Position numbers and translations under genes: made by a program. A stretch of DNA of 64,000 bases from Gammaproteobacteria bacterium LSUCC0112. Lineage in GTDB: Bacteria; Pseudomonadota; Gammaproteobacteria; Pseudomonadales; Pseudohongiellaceae. A model generated the notes under the pieces. That model saw only the letters and a list, made by a program, of their open reading frames with translations. It was not told where the DNA came from and did not search any database. This document shows positions 26,464 to 34,490 of the stretch, one piece after another (position 1 is the stretch's first letter; every line of letters begins with the position of its first letter). The stretch spans positions 1 through 64,000 of the forward strand of contig SPIB01000003.1 of assembly GCA_004535785.1 (NCBI GenBank). Direction: 5' to 3'.

Positions 26464-26479
26464 CAGATTATCATCTATA

Positions 26480-26499
26480 TGACACCATATATGGTGTCA
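26480..26499. promoter_or_regulatory. perfect 20-bp operator palindrome upstream of hicA
   Basis: TGACACCATATATGGTGTCA is self-complementary over 20 bp and ends 17 bp from the hicA ATG. The ribbon-helix-helix part of HicB would be the expected repressor. Confidence 0.75.
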
Positions 26500-26644
26500 C
26501 CAGTAAAGAATAACTTTTTACTTACATCCAAGTTATAGATCACAATCTACAATATCGCCACTCCCCAAATCCAAAAAACTCGCCACCCCCAACTGGCCAA
26601 AATTAAATCCCTCCGTCCCCTTTTCCCACTGGTTTACCACCTGA

Positions 26645-26791
26645 CTTGGATGGTTCAGCAAGCCGATGTTCTCGCTCAAACCTGCCGACGGCGCTATCAG
26701 TGCGCACGTGGAAGCGGTCAGAAGTTGCTATCAGGATTTTTTGAGGTTAGCTCAGCGAATAGGGGGGCGTGCTGGGATTGTGCTTACTTAA
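26645..26791 (+). pseudogene. gene fragment, C-terminal piece
   Basis: A frame open from just after a TGA at 26642 reads 'WFSKPMFSLKPADGAISAHV' and 'EAVRSCYQDFLRLAQRIGG' to a stop at 26791. It looks like the 3' end of a longer gene, possibly a ParA-type ATPase, whose upstream part is gone. An ATG at 26666 would give 41 residues. A half repeat (CCCTCCGTCCCC) lies just upstream near 26610. The rest of 26501-26644 holds nothing I can name. Confidence 0.3.
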
Positions 26792-27152
26792 CCCGATACT
26801 GCTCCATATCCCCACCCGCTGCCAGAATCGCATTCACCCAGGCCGGACGTTTGCCGCGTCCACCACCCCAGGTTTCGCCATTCGGGCCAACAAACTGCGC
26901 CGCTGAGGGCTTGGCGGTGGCTTTGGATTTACGTGCAGGTTTGGCAGCTGCTGCCTTTTTAACGCTGGCAGCTTTGGAGGGTTTGTCGACTACAGGCTTC
27001 TTCTCCAGCCCGATTTCGGCGGCGGTAATGCCGTAGGTTTTGAGTTTGTCCTTGATGTCAGCAATCGCCGCCTTCTTTTCCGAGACATAGATCTCGTCAG
27101 CCTGCTTTTGCAATTCGGTGATTTTGGCGCGGATCTCAGCGTACTTGCTCAT
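26784..27152 (-). CDS. H-NS-family nucleoid protein
   Basis: 122 residues. An N-terminal coiled-coil oligomerisation region (about 1-45) and an Ala/Lys linker (about 50-85) precede the C-terminal H-NS DNA-binding motif 'GETWGGGRGKRPAWVNAIL'. Such proteins bind AT-rich DNA and silence foreign genes. It lies next to the AT-rich polysaccharide locus, a natural target. The leader holds two near-identical 18-bp direct repeats (CTGA-C/T-CTTTTTTATTA type, 27173-27206). Confidence 0.88.
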   Translation of the reverse strand: MSKYAEIRAKITELQKQADEIYVSEKKAAIADIKDKLKTYGITAAEIGLEKKPVVDKPSKAASVKKAAAAKPARKSKATAKPSAAQFVGPNGETWGGGRGKRPAWVNAILAAGGDMEQYRVK

Positions 27153-27224
27153 GGTTATTGTCCTTTTTGTTGCTGATCTTTTTATTACTGACCTTTTTTA
27201 TTACTGTCCTTGATAGGGGCGCGA

Positions 27225-27350
27225 TCAAACAAAAAACAAATCAATCACCAGACACAACACCGACGCAGCCAGCATCACCGCCACAAACCCATAACGCACA
27301 CGCGCAATTTCGTCGAGTTTTCCTTTAGTCATGATTTTGTTTGTCTGCAT
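27225..27350 (-). CDS. 41-residue single-span membrane protein, copy 2
   Basis: Reads MQTNKIMTKGKLDEIARVRY then 'GFVAVMLAASVLCLVIDLFF' and stop. Paralogue of the protein at 19508-19639: about 27 positions match, with an identical charged N-terminus/membrane-helix layout. It is upstream of the H-NS-like gene on the same strand, as copy 1 is upstream of DUF2235. Function unknown; membrane insertion is inferred. Confidence 0.62.
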   Translation of the reverse strand: MQTNKIMTKGKLDEIARVRYGFVAVMLAASVLCLVIDLFFV

Positions 27351-27593
27351 CTGACAATCCCCAAGCCAATCAACGTTCATACGTATAATAATCAACATCC
27401 AGATCAGGTATCGACTACTAATTCAATTACGTAAGGGCCTCTTAACACTTTCTTGCTGTTTTCGTGACAGGGTTAACAGCAGCCCGTCACAAATTGTTTA
27501 CCGGATATTACCAGCCCCCCACGCTCAGGGCTACCATTACAAAAACATCGTGCTAAAATCCAGCGCATCACAGGCATAAGCGACACAATCAAC

Positions 27594-29009
27594 ATGGATC
27601 ACGTTATACCCGTCATACTGTCCGGCGGCTCCGGCACCCGCCTCTGGCCACTGTCACGCAAACACTACCCCAAACAATTTCACAAACTGACGGGCGGCGA
27701 ACATACACTGCTGCAAGAAACGGCGCTCCGAGTCAAGCATCTAGCTGCCCCAATTGTGGTGTGCAATGAAGATCACCGCTTTATGTTGGCGGAACAGTTG
27801 CATAGCATCCATATAAAACCGGCTGCCATTCTGCTAGAGCCTGAAGCAAAAAATACAGCTCCGGCCATCGCGCTGGCGGCCCTGCACGCCATCAGTATCA
27901 ACCCAGATGCGGTGATTGCCGTTTTCCCAGCTGATCATGTGATCAGTAATCAACTCGCATTTAATAACGCATTACAAGATGCCGTCGCTGCTGCACAGGA
28001 TGGCGAATATCTAGTGACATTCGGCATTGTCCCTAGCCATGCGGAAACCGGTTACGGTTATATTCAGGTAGCGCACCGAGACGGGCCCTGTTTACCCGTG
28101 ACAAGTTTTGTTGAAAAACCTGATCTCGCCACTGCTGAACACTATTTAAAAAGCGGCCACTACTTATGGAATAGCGGTATGTTTGTGTTCAAAGCAACCG
28201 CCTATCTGGCAGCATTAAAGAAAACCCAACCGGCGATTGTAGAGCATTGTGAACGCGCGTTAAACGCAGCCAGAAATGATCTGGACTTTGTGCGTGTAAA
28301 TGCTGATGCATTTGCAGCATGCCCAGGCGATTCCATCGACTACGCCGTTATGGAAAAAGCCAACAATGTGCGTGTTGTGCCGCTGGATGCAGGCTGGAGT
28401 GATATCGGTGGATGGCGAGCCATCTGGGAGATTCTGGATAAAGATGCCAATAACACCGCCAGCATTGGTGATGTCATCAATATCAGCACACACAACACGT
28501 TGGTGCATAACGACAATAAAAATAAATTGGTAGTGACAATTGGATTGGATGATCTAATCGTGGTCGACACCAAAAACGCGCTGCTGGTTGCACATAAAGA
28601 CCAAGTGCAACGGGTCAAACAAGCCGTTGAAGAAATGGCGAATTGCGAACGCGAGGAGCATCTTTTCCACAGAGAAGTGCATCGGCCATGGGGTAGTTAC
28701 GATTCCATCGACAATGGCAGTCGCTACCAGGTTAAACGTATAACGGTTAAACCGGGCGCATCGCTTTCATTGCAAATGCATCATCACCGAGCAGAGCACT
28801 GGGTCGTGGTGTCAGGTACGGCAGTTGTGCAGGTTGGGAGCAAAGAGACATTACTGACGGAAAACCAGTCGGTTTATATTCCCATAGGTGAAACACACCG
28901 TTTGCGAAATCCAGGGAAGGTTAAACTTGAATTGATTGAGGTACAGAGTGGGAGTTATCTGGGGGAGGATGATATTGTGCGGTTTGAGGATACGTTTGGG
29001 CGGGCTTGA
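27594..29009 (+). CDS. manC: mannose-1-phosphate guanylyltransferase / mannose-6-phosphate isomerase
   Basis: 471 residues, the normal size of the bifunctional enzyme. The nucleotidyltransferase signature 'GGSGTRLWPLSRKHYPKQF' lies near the start, 'FVEKPD' in the middle, and a C-terminal cupin (about 345-470) has 'RPWGSYDSIDNGSRYQVKRI' and 'QMHHHRAEHWVVVSGTA'. It makes GDP-mannose. It is the only plus-strand gene of the polysaccharide locus and is convergent with the minus-strand operon. The 243-bp region upstream has no gene and should contain its promoter. Confidence 0.93.
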   Translation: MDHVIPVILSGGSGTRLWPLSRKHYPKQFHKLTGGEHTLLQETALRVKHLAAPIVVCNEDHRFMLAEQLHSIHIKPAAILLEPEAKNTAPAIALAALHAISINPDAVIAVFPADHVISNQLAFNNALQDAVAAAQDGEYLVTFGIVPSHAETGYGYIQVAHRDGPCLPVTSFVEKPDLATAEHYLKSGHYLWNSGMFVFKATAYLAALKKTQPAIVEHCERALNAARNDLDFVRVNADAFAACPGDSIDYAVMEKANNVRVVPLDAGWSDIGGWRAIWEILDKDANNTASIGDVINISTHNTLVHNDNKNKLVVTIGLDDLIVVDTKNALLVAHKDQVQRVKQAVEEMANCEREEHLFHREVHRPWGSYDSIDNGSRYQVKRITVKPGASLSLQMHHHRAEHWVVVSGTAVVQVGSKETLLTENQSVYIPIGETHRLRNPGKVKLELIEVQSGSYLGEDDIVRFEDTFGRA

Positions 29010-29123
29010 ATAACACCCCAAAACTTCAGCTATTGAGTTAAATTAATTTTAAGGATTATTACCCAAATAAGTAACTAGAAAAAATAGAGAAAACCCGAAT
29101 TCTAGCTACGCAAAATTCCAACA

Positions 29124-30275
29124 CTACTCAATTAACGCGTAGCAAATAACATCGGTCGCATCAATACCATGGTTCCGCAGGTAAAATTTGTATTCTGGCA
29201 CCTTCCGATGCAGCATCAATCCAATGTTCCAAAGGTCAGTGGGTTTATGATACACACTAATCGCCATCTGAGGCTTGTAGGTTTTTATATTTTCTAGCGC
29301 AGCAAAAATGGCTGTTTCTTCATGACCTTCAATATCAAACTTCAGATACATATTGTCATAAGCAACATGTTTAGATAGTGCTTCAACTTTCACTTCAATG
29401 GTCCCTGATTTAGAAAGAGCTGCACTCATGTCTCCAGTTGCATTAAAATAGAGCATCTCGTCCTTCGCGCCAAGTGCTGTTTGATAAAGAGCGCACTTTT
29501 CAACGATTCCAAGAAAAGTGATTCGTTCAAACATTGCTTGGTAGTTATCTGGATCAGGCTCAAAAGCTACAACTTTTTTAAGCTTATCTCCAAGGTGCAT
29601 ATGAGCATTCTCAATGCTATCTCCATCGTAAGCACCCGCATCAAGAAAGATAGTACCCGGGGCAAACTGCAAAGGTATGTCTGCGGGGAAGTAAACTCTC
29701 TCTTCTTTCTTCGTCAGTTGATCAAAGTCTAACTTCAACCGAAACGCTATTTGAGACACATACTCTGTTTTAGATTTTTCATCTGCCAAAAGGCTGAAGA
29801 ACCGTAAAACATCATCTTTCATGGCCAGTAGCATGTTGGGGTGAGTAATCCCGTGCATACCATAAAAAGCTTCAGGGTAAAACCATGCCAAGCCCATAAA
29901 AGTCATGGCTTGAATACCTCTTTCAGCAAAATATGCCCGCGTGTCCTTAAAGTTGTGCTTGGGGTTTAAAATGCAAACTACTAAGTTACAATCAGTTCCG
30001 TACTGGGCTAGAGCATCATCACGACCCATAACCGGCACGCCAACTATTACGGTCCCTATTTTAGTTGGAGTGTCATCAATGAAACACGTTGGTTTATTGC
30101 CAACTTTTATCAAACGACGCGCCACATCAACTCCTACATTCCCGCTGCCAAAAAGTATTGTTGGACGGGCTTCGTTGAAATGGTTATTAATGTAGGTTAC
30201 TACCCGTTCGCTTGCTGATTCATTAGTTTCAGCCAACAGGTTCGTCAATTGTTCGTGAACAGAATTAGTCGACAT
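29124..30275 (-). CDS. FkbM-family methyltransferase
   Basis: 383 residues. The N-terminal domain (about 35-125) has a Rossmann-like 'TILFGSGNVGVDVARRLIKV'; the C-terminal FkbM domain (about 205-380) has SAM motif I 'FLDAGAYDGDS', 'VAFEPDPDNY' and 'LKFDIEGHEETA'. FkbM enzymes O-methylate sugars or other glycans. Last gene of the minus-strand operon; it overlaps the dioxygenase gene upstream by 11 bp. The N-terminal domain may bind a nucleotide-sugar or cofactor, unproven. Confidence 0.8.
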   Translation of the reverse strand: MSTNSVHEQLTNLLAETNESASERVVTYINNHFNEARPTILFGSGNVGVDVARRLIKVGNKPTCFIDDTPTKIGTVIVGVPVMGRDDALAQYGTDCNLVVCILNPKHNFKDTRAYFAERGIQAMTFMGLAWFYPEAFYGMHGITHPNMLLAMKDDVLRFFSLLADEKSKTEYVSQIAFRLKLDFDQLTKKEERVYFPADIPLQFAPGTIFLDAGAYDGDSIENAHMHLGDKLKKVVAFEPDPDNYQAMFERITFLGIVEKCALYQTALGAKDEMLYFNATGDMSAALSKSGTIEVKVEALSKHVAYDNMYLKFDIEGHEETAIFAALENIKTYKPQMAISVYHKPTDLWNIGLMLHRKVPEYKFYLRNHGIDATDVICYALIE

Positions 30276-31119
30276 TTATACCCACCTTTTCAAGTTTCAT
30301 TTTTCGCCAGCTTTTCACGTCAAGCGCTGGCTCGAAGCCGTATCCAAGCAAAGTACGCACTTTCGGATCAGTAATATCCTCACGAGGCCCCAACATATAT
30401 GGGAAGTTGTATTGTTGCTTGATAAACGGCTGAGTCACTATGTGGTTAATACCGCGCCTCACCATATTTGATGTATTAGCACCTGTGCGGTGAAAAAGCA
30501 TGGAATCAAAGACGATAATATCACCAATTTCGGCAGTTATAACTTGTTGGTTTGCCAAAACATAGTTTTTTGAAGGGAATGCTTCATCCCGGTGACTTCC
30601 TTGCAAAACATAGGTCCCGCCAGTTATCTCGTTAAAAGGGTCTATGCACACTAAGGCACTAAGGGCCAAAGGTCTCGACGATGTGTAGTGCTGGTAGTTT
30701 AAGTCACGGTGCCATGTGAACTGATAATGGTTTGTGCTCGGCACATTAATGATGCCGTTCTGACTCATCAGAGTGTAATTTGAGCCAAAAACAGCCATGT
30801 AAATATCACTGAGTATAGGCAGCGCTGCAATATCAATAAATGCATCGTCATATGCGGCTAAGGCACGCGCTATATTCGCATCATTCATGGCTTTAAGATT
30901 TTCCTCGCCACCTACTTCATCTGCTTGTAGTTTGTATATCGCGTCGATTTTTTCGCGAAGACCATCAGCAAGTTTGTGGCACATGCCCGACTTCACAATC
31001 GTAAAGCCTTTAGTTTTCAGCTCTGCCAACTGCAAGGCAAGGTTCCCTGAAGATCCATTCACTTCGAGGATGGCGTGAGTAAATACGTTTTGGTCAAGTT
31101 GTTTGATCATAGTCTGCAA
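30265..31119 (-). CDS. PhyH-family Fe(II)/2-oxoglutarate dioxygenase
   Basis: 284 residues with the phytanoyl-CoA dioxygenase pattern: H-x-D in 'FTWHRDLNYQH' (His137, Asp139), a distal His in 'DSMLFHRTGANTS', and an Arg nearby for 2-oxoglutarate. Such enzymes hydroxylate small molecules or sugar-linked substrates. Placement with FkbM suggests it modifies a sugar or a non-sugar decoration of the polysaccharide. Confidence 0.78.
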   Translation of the reverse strand: MQTMIKQLDQNVFTHAILEVNGSSGNLALQLAELKTKGFTIVKSGMCHKLADGLREKIDAIYKLQADEVGGEENLKAMNDANIARALAAYDDAFIDIAALPILSDIYMAVFGSNYTLMSQNGIINVPSTNHYQFTWHRDLNYQHYTSSRPLALSALVCIDPFNEITGGTYVLQGSHRDEAFPSKNYVLANQQVITAEIGDIIVFDSMLFHRTGANTSNMVRRGINHIVTQPFIKQQYNFPYMLGPREDITDPKVRTLLGYGFEPALDVKSWRKMKLEKVGINVD

Positions 31120-31407
31120 TTTCTATTTTAGTTGATTCAGGAAAAGCAAGTGTTCTACCCCAACTTCAAATTGTGATTAGCGAATATTGTAGCATTTGCA
31201 GAATCTAACGCCTTAGCTTCAGTGCGCCATGGTTTAAAAAAAATATGGATTAACTATCCCGTGTATGGCTATGCTTTTCAAGGTGGTATGCTCAGTTAAC
31301 GAGAAAATTCCAGTTATGGGTTCTATTTAGGGTTGAGATGATTACAGAGAGAACCGACTTTAATCATCAATTTTAAGCACGTTGTCAACTTTTAATTTTT
31401 CAAAGTA
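31120..31407. other. intergenic gap within the polysaccharide operon
   Basis: 288 AT-rich bases without a gene or recognisable repeat. A local promoter for the dioxygenase-FkbM pair is possible, but I cannot pick one out. Confidence 0.4.
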
Positions 31408-32538
31408 TCAATTGCAGATTCGTATCTTTCGAATTGCTTCTAAATATTTGTCGATCACTACTTTTTGATCGAATTGCAACTCGACCTTTTTCCTTCCACG
31501 CAGTCCCATCATTTCGCGCTCTTTCGGCGGCAACGCTATTATCCGCGCCATCTTATGAGCCAAATCAGCAGGATCCTTTGGGCAACACAAGAAACCGTTG
31601 ATTCCATCATCGACGACATCGCGACATCCAATAGAATCAGTTGTCACTATAGGTCTTGCCATTGCGGCGGCTTCTAGAAGAGCTCGAGGGGTCCCCTCAC
31701 GATAAAAAGAAGGTAGAACAACGCAATCTGCTTGCGCAATTTCATTGCGTATATTGTCACTTACCCCAAGGTACTTAACAACGCCCTCATCTACCCAAAG
31801 ATCCATTTGATGTTGTGAAATAGCCGAAGGATTTTGAACTTCCAAAAAACCCAATAAACAAAACTCTGCTTCTATACCTCTCAATTTCATCAATCTGGCA
31901 GCTGCCACAAAATCACCAACTCCTTTTTCCCACAACATGCGAGCAATTAATAAAAAGCGAACACTAGGCTTACCCGGCAGAGGTACTGGAGTGAATTTAT
32001 CTAGATCAACACCAGAACCTGGCAGCCGATCTACCACATTTTTACTAACTAGCCCACTAGACACAAACAACTGTCGATCTTCATCATTTTGAAAAAAAAC
32101 CTTGTATGAATGGGATAATGATACTTTGTATAAAGCTCTAACCAAGTGATTTAACAAACCATCTTTAGTAAAAACCGTACCAAGACCTGCAATATTATTA
32201 ATAACAGAAACACCAAGCGTATGAGCAGCTAAAGATCCATAAATGTTGGGCTTTATAGTGAATCCAAGAAAGACATCTGGGACTTCTAATCGGATCAAAC
32301 GGTAGAATCGGGCTAAAAGTAAAAGATCACGCCCAGGATGCGTCCCCTTATTATCCATAGGCAAATGATGGTAACGACAACCAAGGCTCAACAGCTGAGA
32401 AGCATATTCATCATAAGGCGCAACGGCTACGACATCATAACCTTCCGCAACTAATGCTCTAATCAACCCTGATCGGAAATTTACTAAGTTCCAAGCCGTA
32501 TTTAACGCTATCATTATCTTAGTACTCAACCCCTCCAC
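31408..32538 (-). CDS. glycosyltransferase, GT4 family
   Basis: About 376 residues. Two Rossmann domains; an N-terminal acceptor part ('NTAWNLVNFRSGLIRALVAE') and a C-terminal donor site with 'EGTPRALLEAAAMARPIVTT', the E-x7-E motif of retaining GT4 enzymes. Similar proteins transfer hexose residues to lipid-linked saccharides. The start is uncertain: GTG 32538 overlaps the asparagine synthetase stop region, and ATG 32514 is an alternative. Confidence 0.85.
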   Translation of the reverse strand: MEGLSTKIMIALNTAWNLVNFRSGLIRALVAEGYDVVAVAPYDEYASQLLSLGCRYHHLPMDNKGTHPGRDLLLLARFYRLIRLEVPDVFLGFTIKPNIYGSLAAHTLGVSVINNIAGLGTVFTKDGLLNHLVRALYKVSLSHSYKVFFQNDEDRQLFVSSGLVSKNVVDRLPGSGVDLDKFTPVPLPGKPSVRFLLIARMLWEKGVGDFVAAARLMKLRGIEAEFCLLGFLEVQNPSAISQHQMDLWVDEGVVKYLGVSDNIRNEIAQADCVVLPSFYREGTPRALLEAAAMARPIVTTDSIGCRDVVDDGINGFLCCPKDPADLAHKMARIIALPPKEREMMGLRGRKKVELQFDQKVVIDKYLEAIRKIRICN

Positions 32539-34454
32539 TCCTCAAGCCAAGACTGAAACATCAAGATATCCCAAAGTGGGCATTGCCAATTCCGTTTATT
32601 GTTCAAATGCTCGGTCCACATATTTCGAATAGGTTTGGGATTGAAAAAACCCTCGCGCTGAAGACGAGCTTCGTCTAAAAGCGCCTCGGCCCAATCACGA
32701 AGTGGCCCTCGCAACCAGTTAGCAATAGGCACGCTAAACCCCATTTTGGGTCGATCCATAATCTCACGCGGTACGTACTTGTACAAAACTTGGCGAAGCA
32801 GCCACTTGCCTTGTCCATTTCGATACTTGTATTCAGTGGGTAACCGCAAAGCAAACTCAACTACACGGTGGTCGAGTAACGGCACTCTTGTTTCCAGACT
32901 TACTGCCATGCTTGCTCGATCTATTTTAGTAAGGATGTCGTCCGGAAGGTAGGTCTTCATGTCCAAAAACATCATTTTCTCTCTCATTCCTGGGAGTTTT
33001 ACACGCAGATCTCCCCGGTCAATTAAGTAATTTGGCTCAGTTGCGGCAAGCAACAGTAGAGCAGGATCTCGTGCATGTGAGACCAATTCTCGATAATAGG
33101 AAAGTCCATCTTGATGTAGCAATGTATTCGCTAACTTAGGTAGTTTTTCCTCTAATGATGGAATTTGTAGACTTAAAGGCAAATGTGATTGCACTGCGTT
33201 TAGAATATGAGTAGGGGCCCTAGCAATGAGGCTCGAAAGTAACTTGCGAGCCGGCAGTGGGAGCCATTGAAATTTTTTCCATATCCCGTATCCAGAAACG
33301 TATCGATTATAGCCGCAAAATAATTCATCCCCACCATCACCCGAAAGACTAACGGTAACTTTGGTTCTCGCGAGCTGGCTGACAATAAAGGTTGGAATCT
33401 GAGAAACATCGGCAAAAGGTTCATCGTAAATAGTAGGAAGTTTTGGAATGACAGACATTGCATCATTTGCTGTTATATAAAGCTCCGAGTGATCAGTGCC
33501 TAAGTGCTGTGCAACTCTTTTTGCATAAATGGCTTCGTTAAAACCTAAATCATCAAAGCCAATTGAAAATGTTTTAACTGGCTGAACACTTTGAGCCTGC
33601 ATAAGTGATGCAATTGTTGACGAGTCATAACCACCTGAAAGAAACACTCCAAGGGGAACATCTGCAGCCATCTGCAGATTGACTGCATCAAGGAGGAGCT
33701 CATCGAGCTCTGCAATAAGCGCCTCTGGAGGTTTAAAGACTTGACTGGCGCCTTCTTTAGCAAGTCGTGAAAGATCCCAATAACATTCAGGCTGTTCTAG
33801 GTCGCAACCAAAATTCGTGACCGTCAAAAAGTGGGCCGGGGGAAGTTTAAAAACACCACGGTAAATGCTATAGGGAGACGGTACATAACCAAATCTCAGA
33901 TAAAGGGCTAATGCGTCTTGATCCACCACTCCATCCCAGTTCGTGTGAGCAGTCAGAGCCTTTAATTCAGAGCCAAACAAAAAGGTTTCTCCTGCACGGC
34001 CATAGTAAAGGGGCTTTTCACCCATTCGATCACGGGCAAGTATCAATACCTTCTCCGAGACATTCCACAAAGCAAAGGCAAACATGCCAACCAGCTTCGT
34101 TAAGCAAACCGCAACTCCCCAGTACCTCAAGCCTGCCAACAATGTCTCAGTATCTGAATGTCCACGCCAAATAAATCTTCCAAAGGCGGATTCAAGTTCT
34201 TTGCGGAGTTCCAGATGGTTATAAATCTCGCCATTAAAAACAAGCACAAAGTTACCACACGGAGAGACCATAGGCTGTGCGCCAGCTGGCGAGAGGTCTA
34301 AAATTGATAAACGTCGATGAGCTAATCCTAGGCTATTCAGTTCGTCAAACCAGTAGCCTGAATCATCTGGACCGCGGCTAACAAGTCGATCAGCCATTAG
34401 TTCAGCATTAATTGGCAAATATGATCCGCCCCAAAATCCTGCAATTCCACACAT
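32526..34454 (-). CDS. asnB: asparagine synthetase (glutamine-hydrolysing)
   Basis: 642 residues. Cys2 after the initiator Met (MCGIAGFWGG) is the glutaminase nucleophile. The synthetase domain has the ATP pyrophosphatase loop S-G-G-Y-D-S-S and 'SLSGDGGDELFCGYNRY'. In surface-polysaccharide loci, AsnB-like enzymes commonly amidate uronic acids or acyl groups instead of making free asparagine. With ugd and the uronate epimerase in the window, uronamide formation is a reasonable inference. Confidence 0.88.
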   Translation of the reverse strand: MCGIAGFWGGSYLPINAELMADRLVSRGPDDSGYWFDELNSLGLAHRRLSILDLSPAGAQPMVSPCGNFVLVFNGEIYNHLELRKELESAFGRFIWRGHSDTETLLAGLRYWGVAVCLTKLVGMFAFALWNVSEKVLILARDRMGEKPLYYGRAGETFLFGSELKALTAHTNWDGVVDQDALALYLRFGYVPSPYSIYRGVFKLPPAHFLTVTNFGCDLEQPECYWDLSRLAKEGASQVFKPPEALIAELDELLLDAVNLQMAADVPLGVFLSGGYDSSTIASLMQAQSVQPVKTFSIGFDDLGFNEAIYAKRVAQHLGTDHSELYITANDAMSVIPKLPTIYDEPFADVSQIPTFIVSQLARTKVTVSLSGDGGDELFCGYNRYVSGYGIWKKFQWLPLPARKLLSSLIARAPTHILNAVQSHLPLSLQIPSLEEKLPKLANTLLHQDGLSYYRELVSHARDPALLLLAATEPNYLIDRGDLRVKLPGMREKMMFLDMKTYLPDDILTKIDRASMAVSLETRVPLLDHRVVEFALRLPTEYKYRNGQGKWLLRQVLYKYVPREIMDRPKMGFSVPIANWLRGPLRDWAEALLDEARLQREGFFNPKPIRNMWTEHLNNKRNWQCPLWDILMFQSWLEEWRG

Positions 34455-34490
34455 TGTTTATACCGCTTTTCAGTGAAAGTATAAGGGCAC

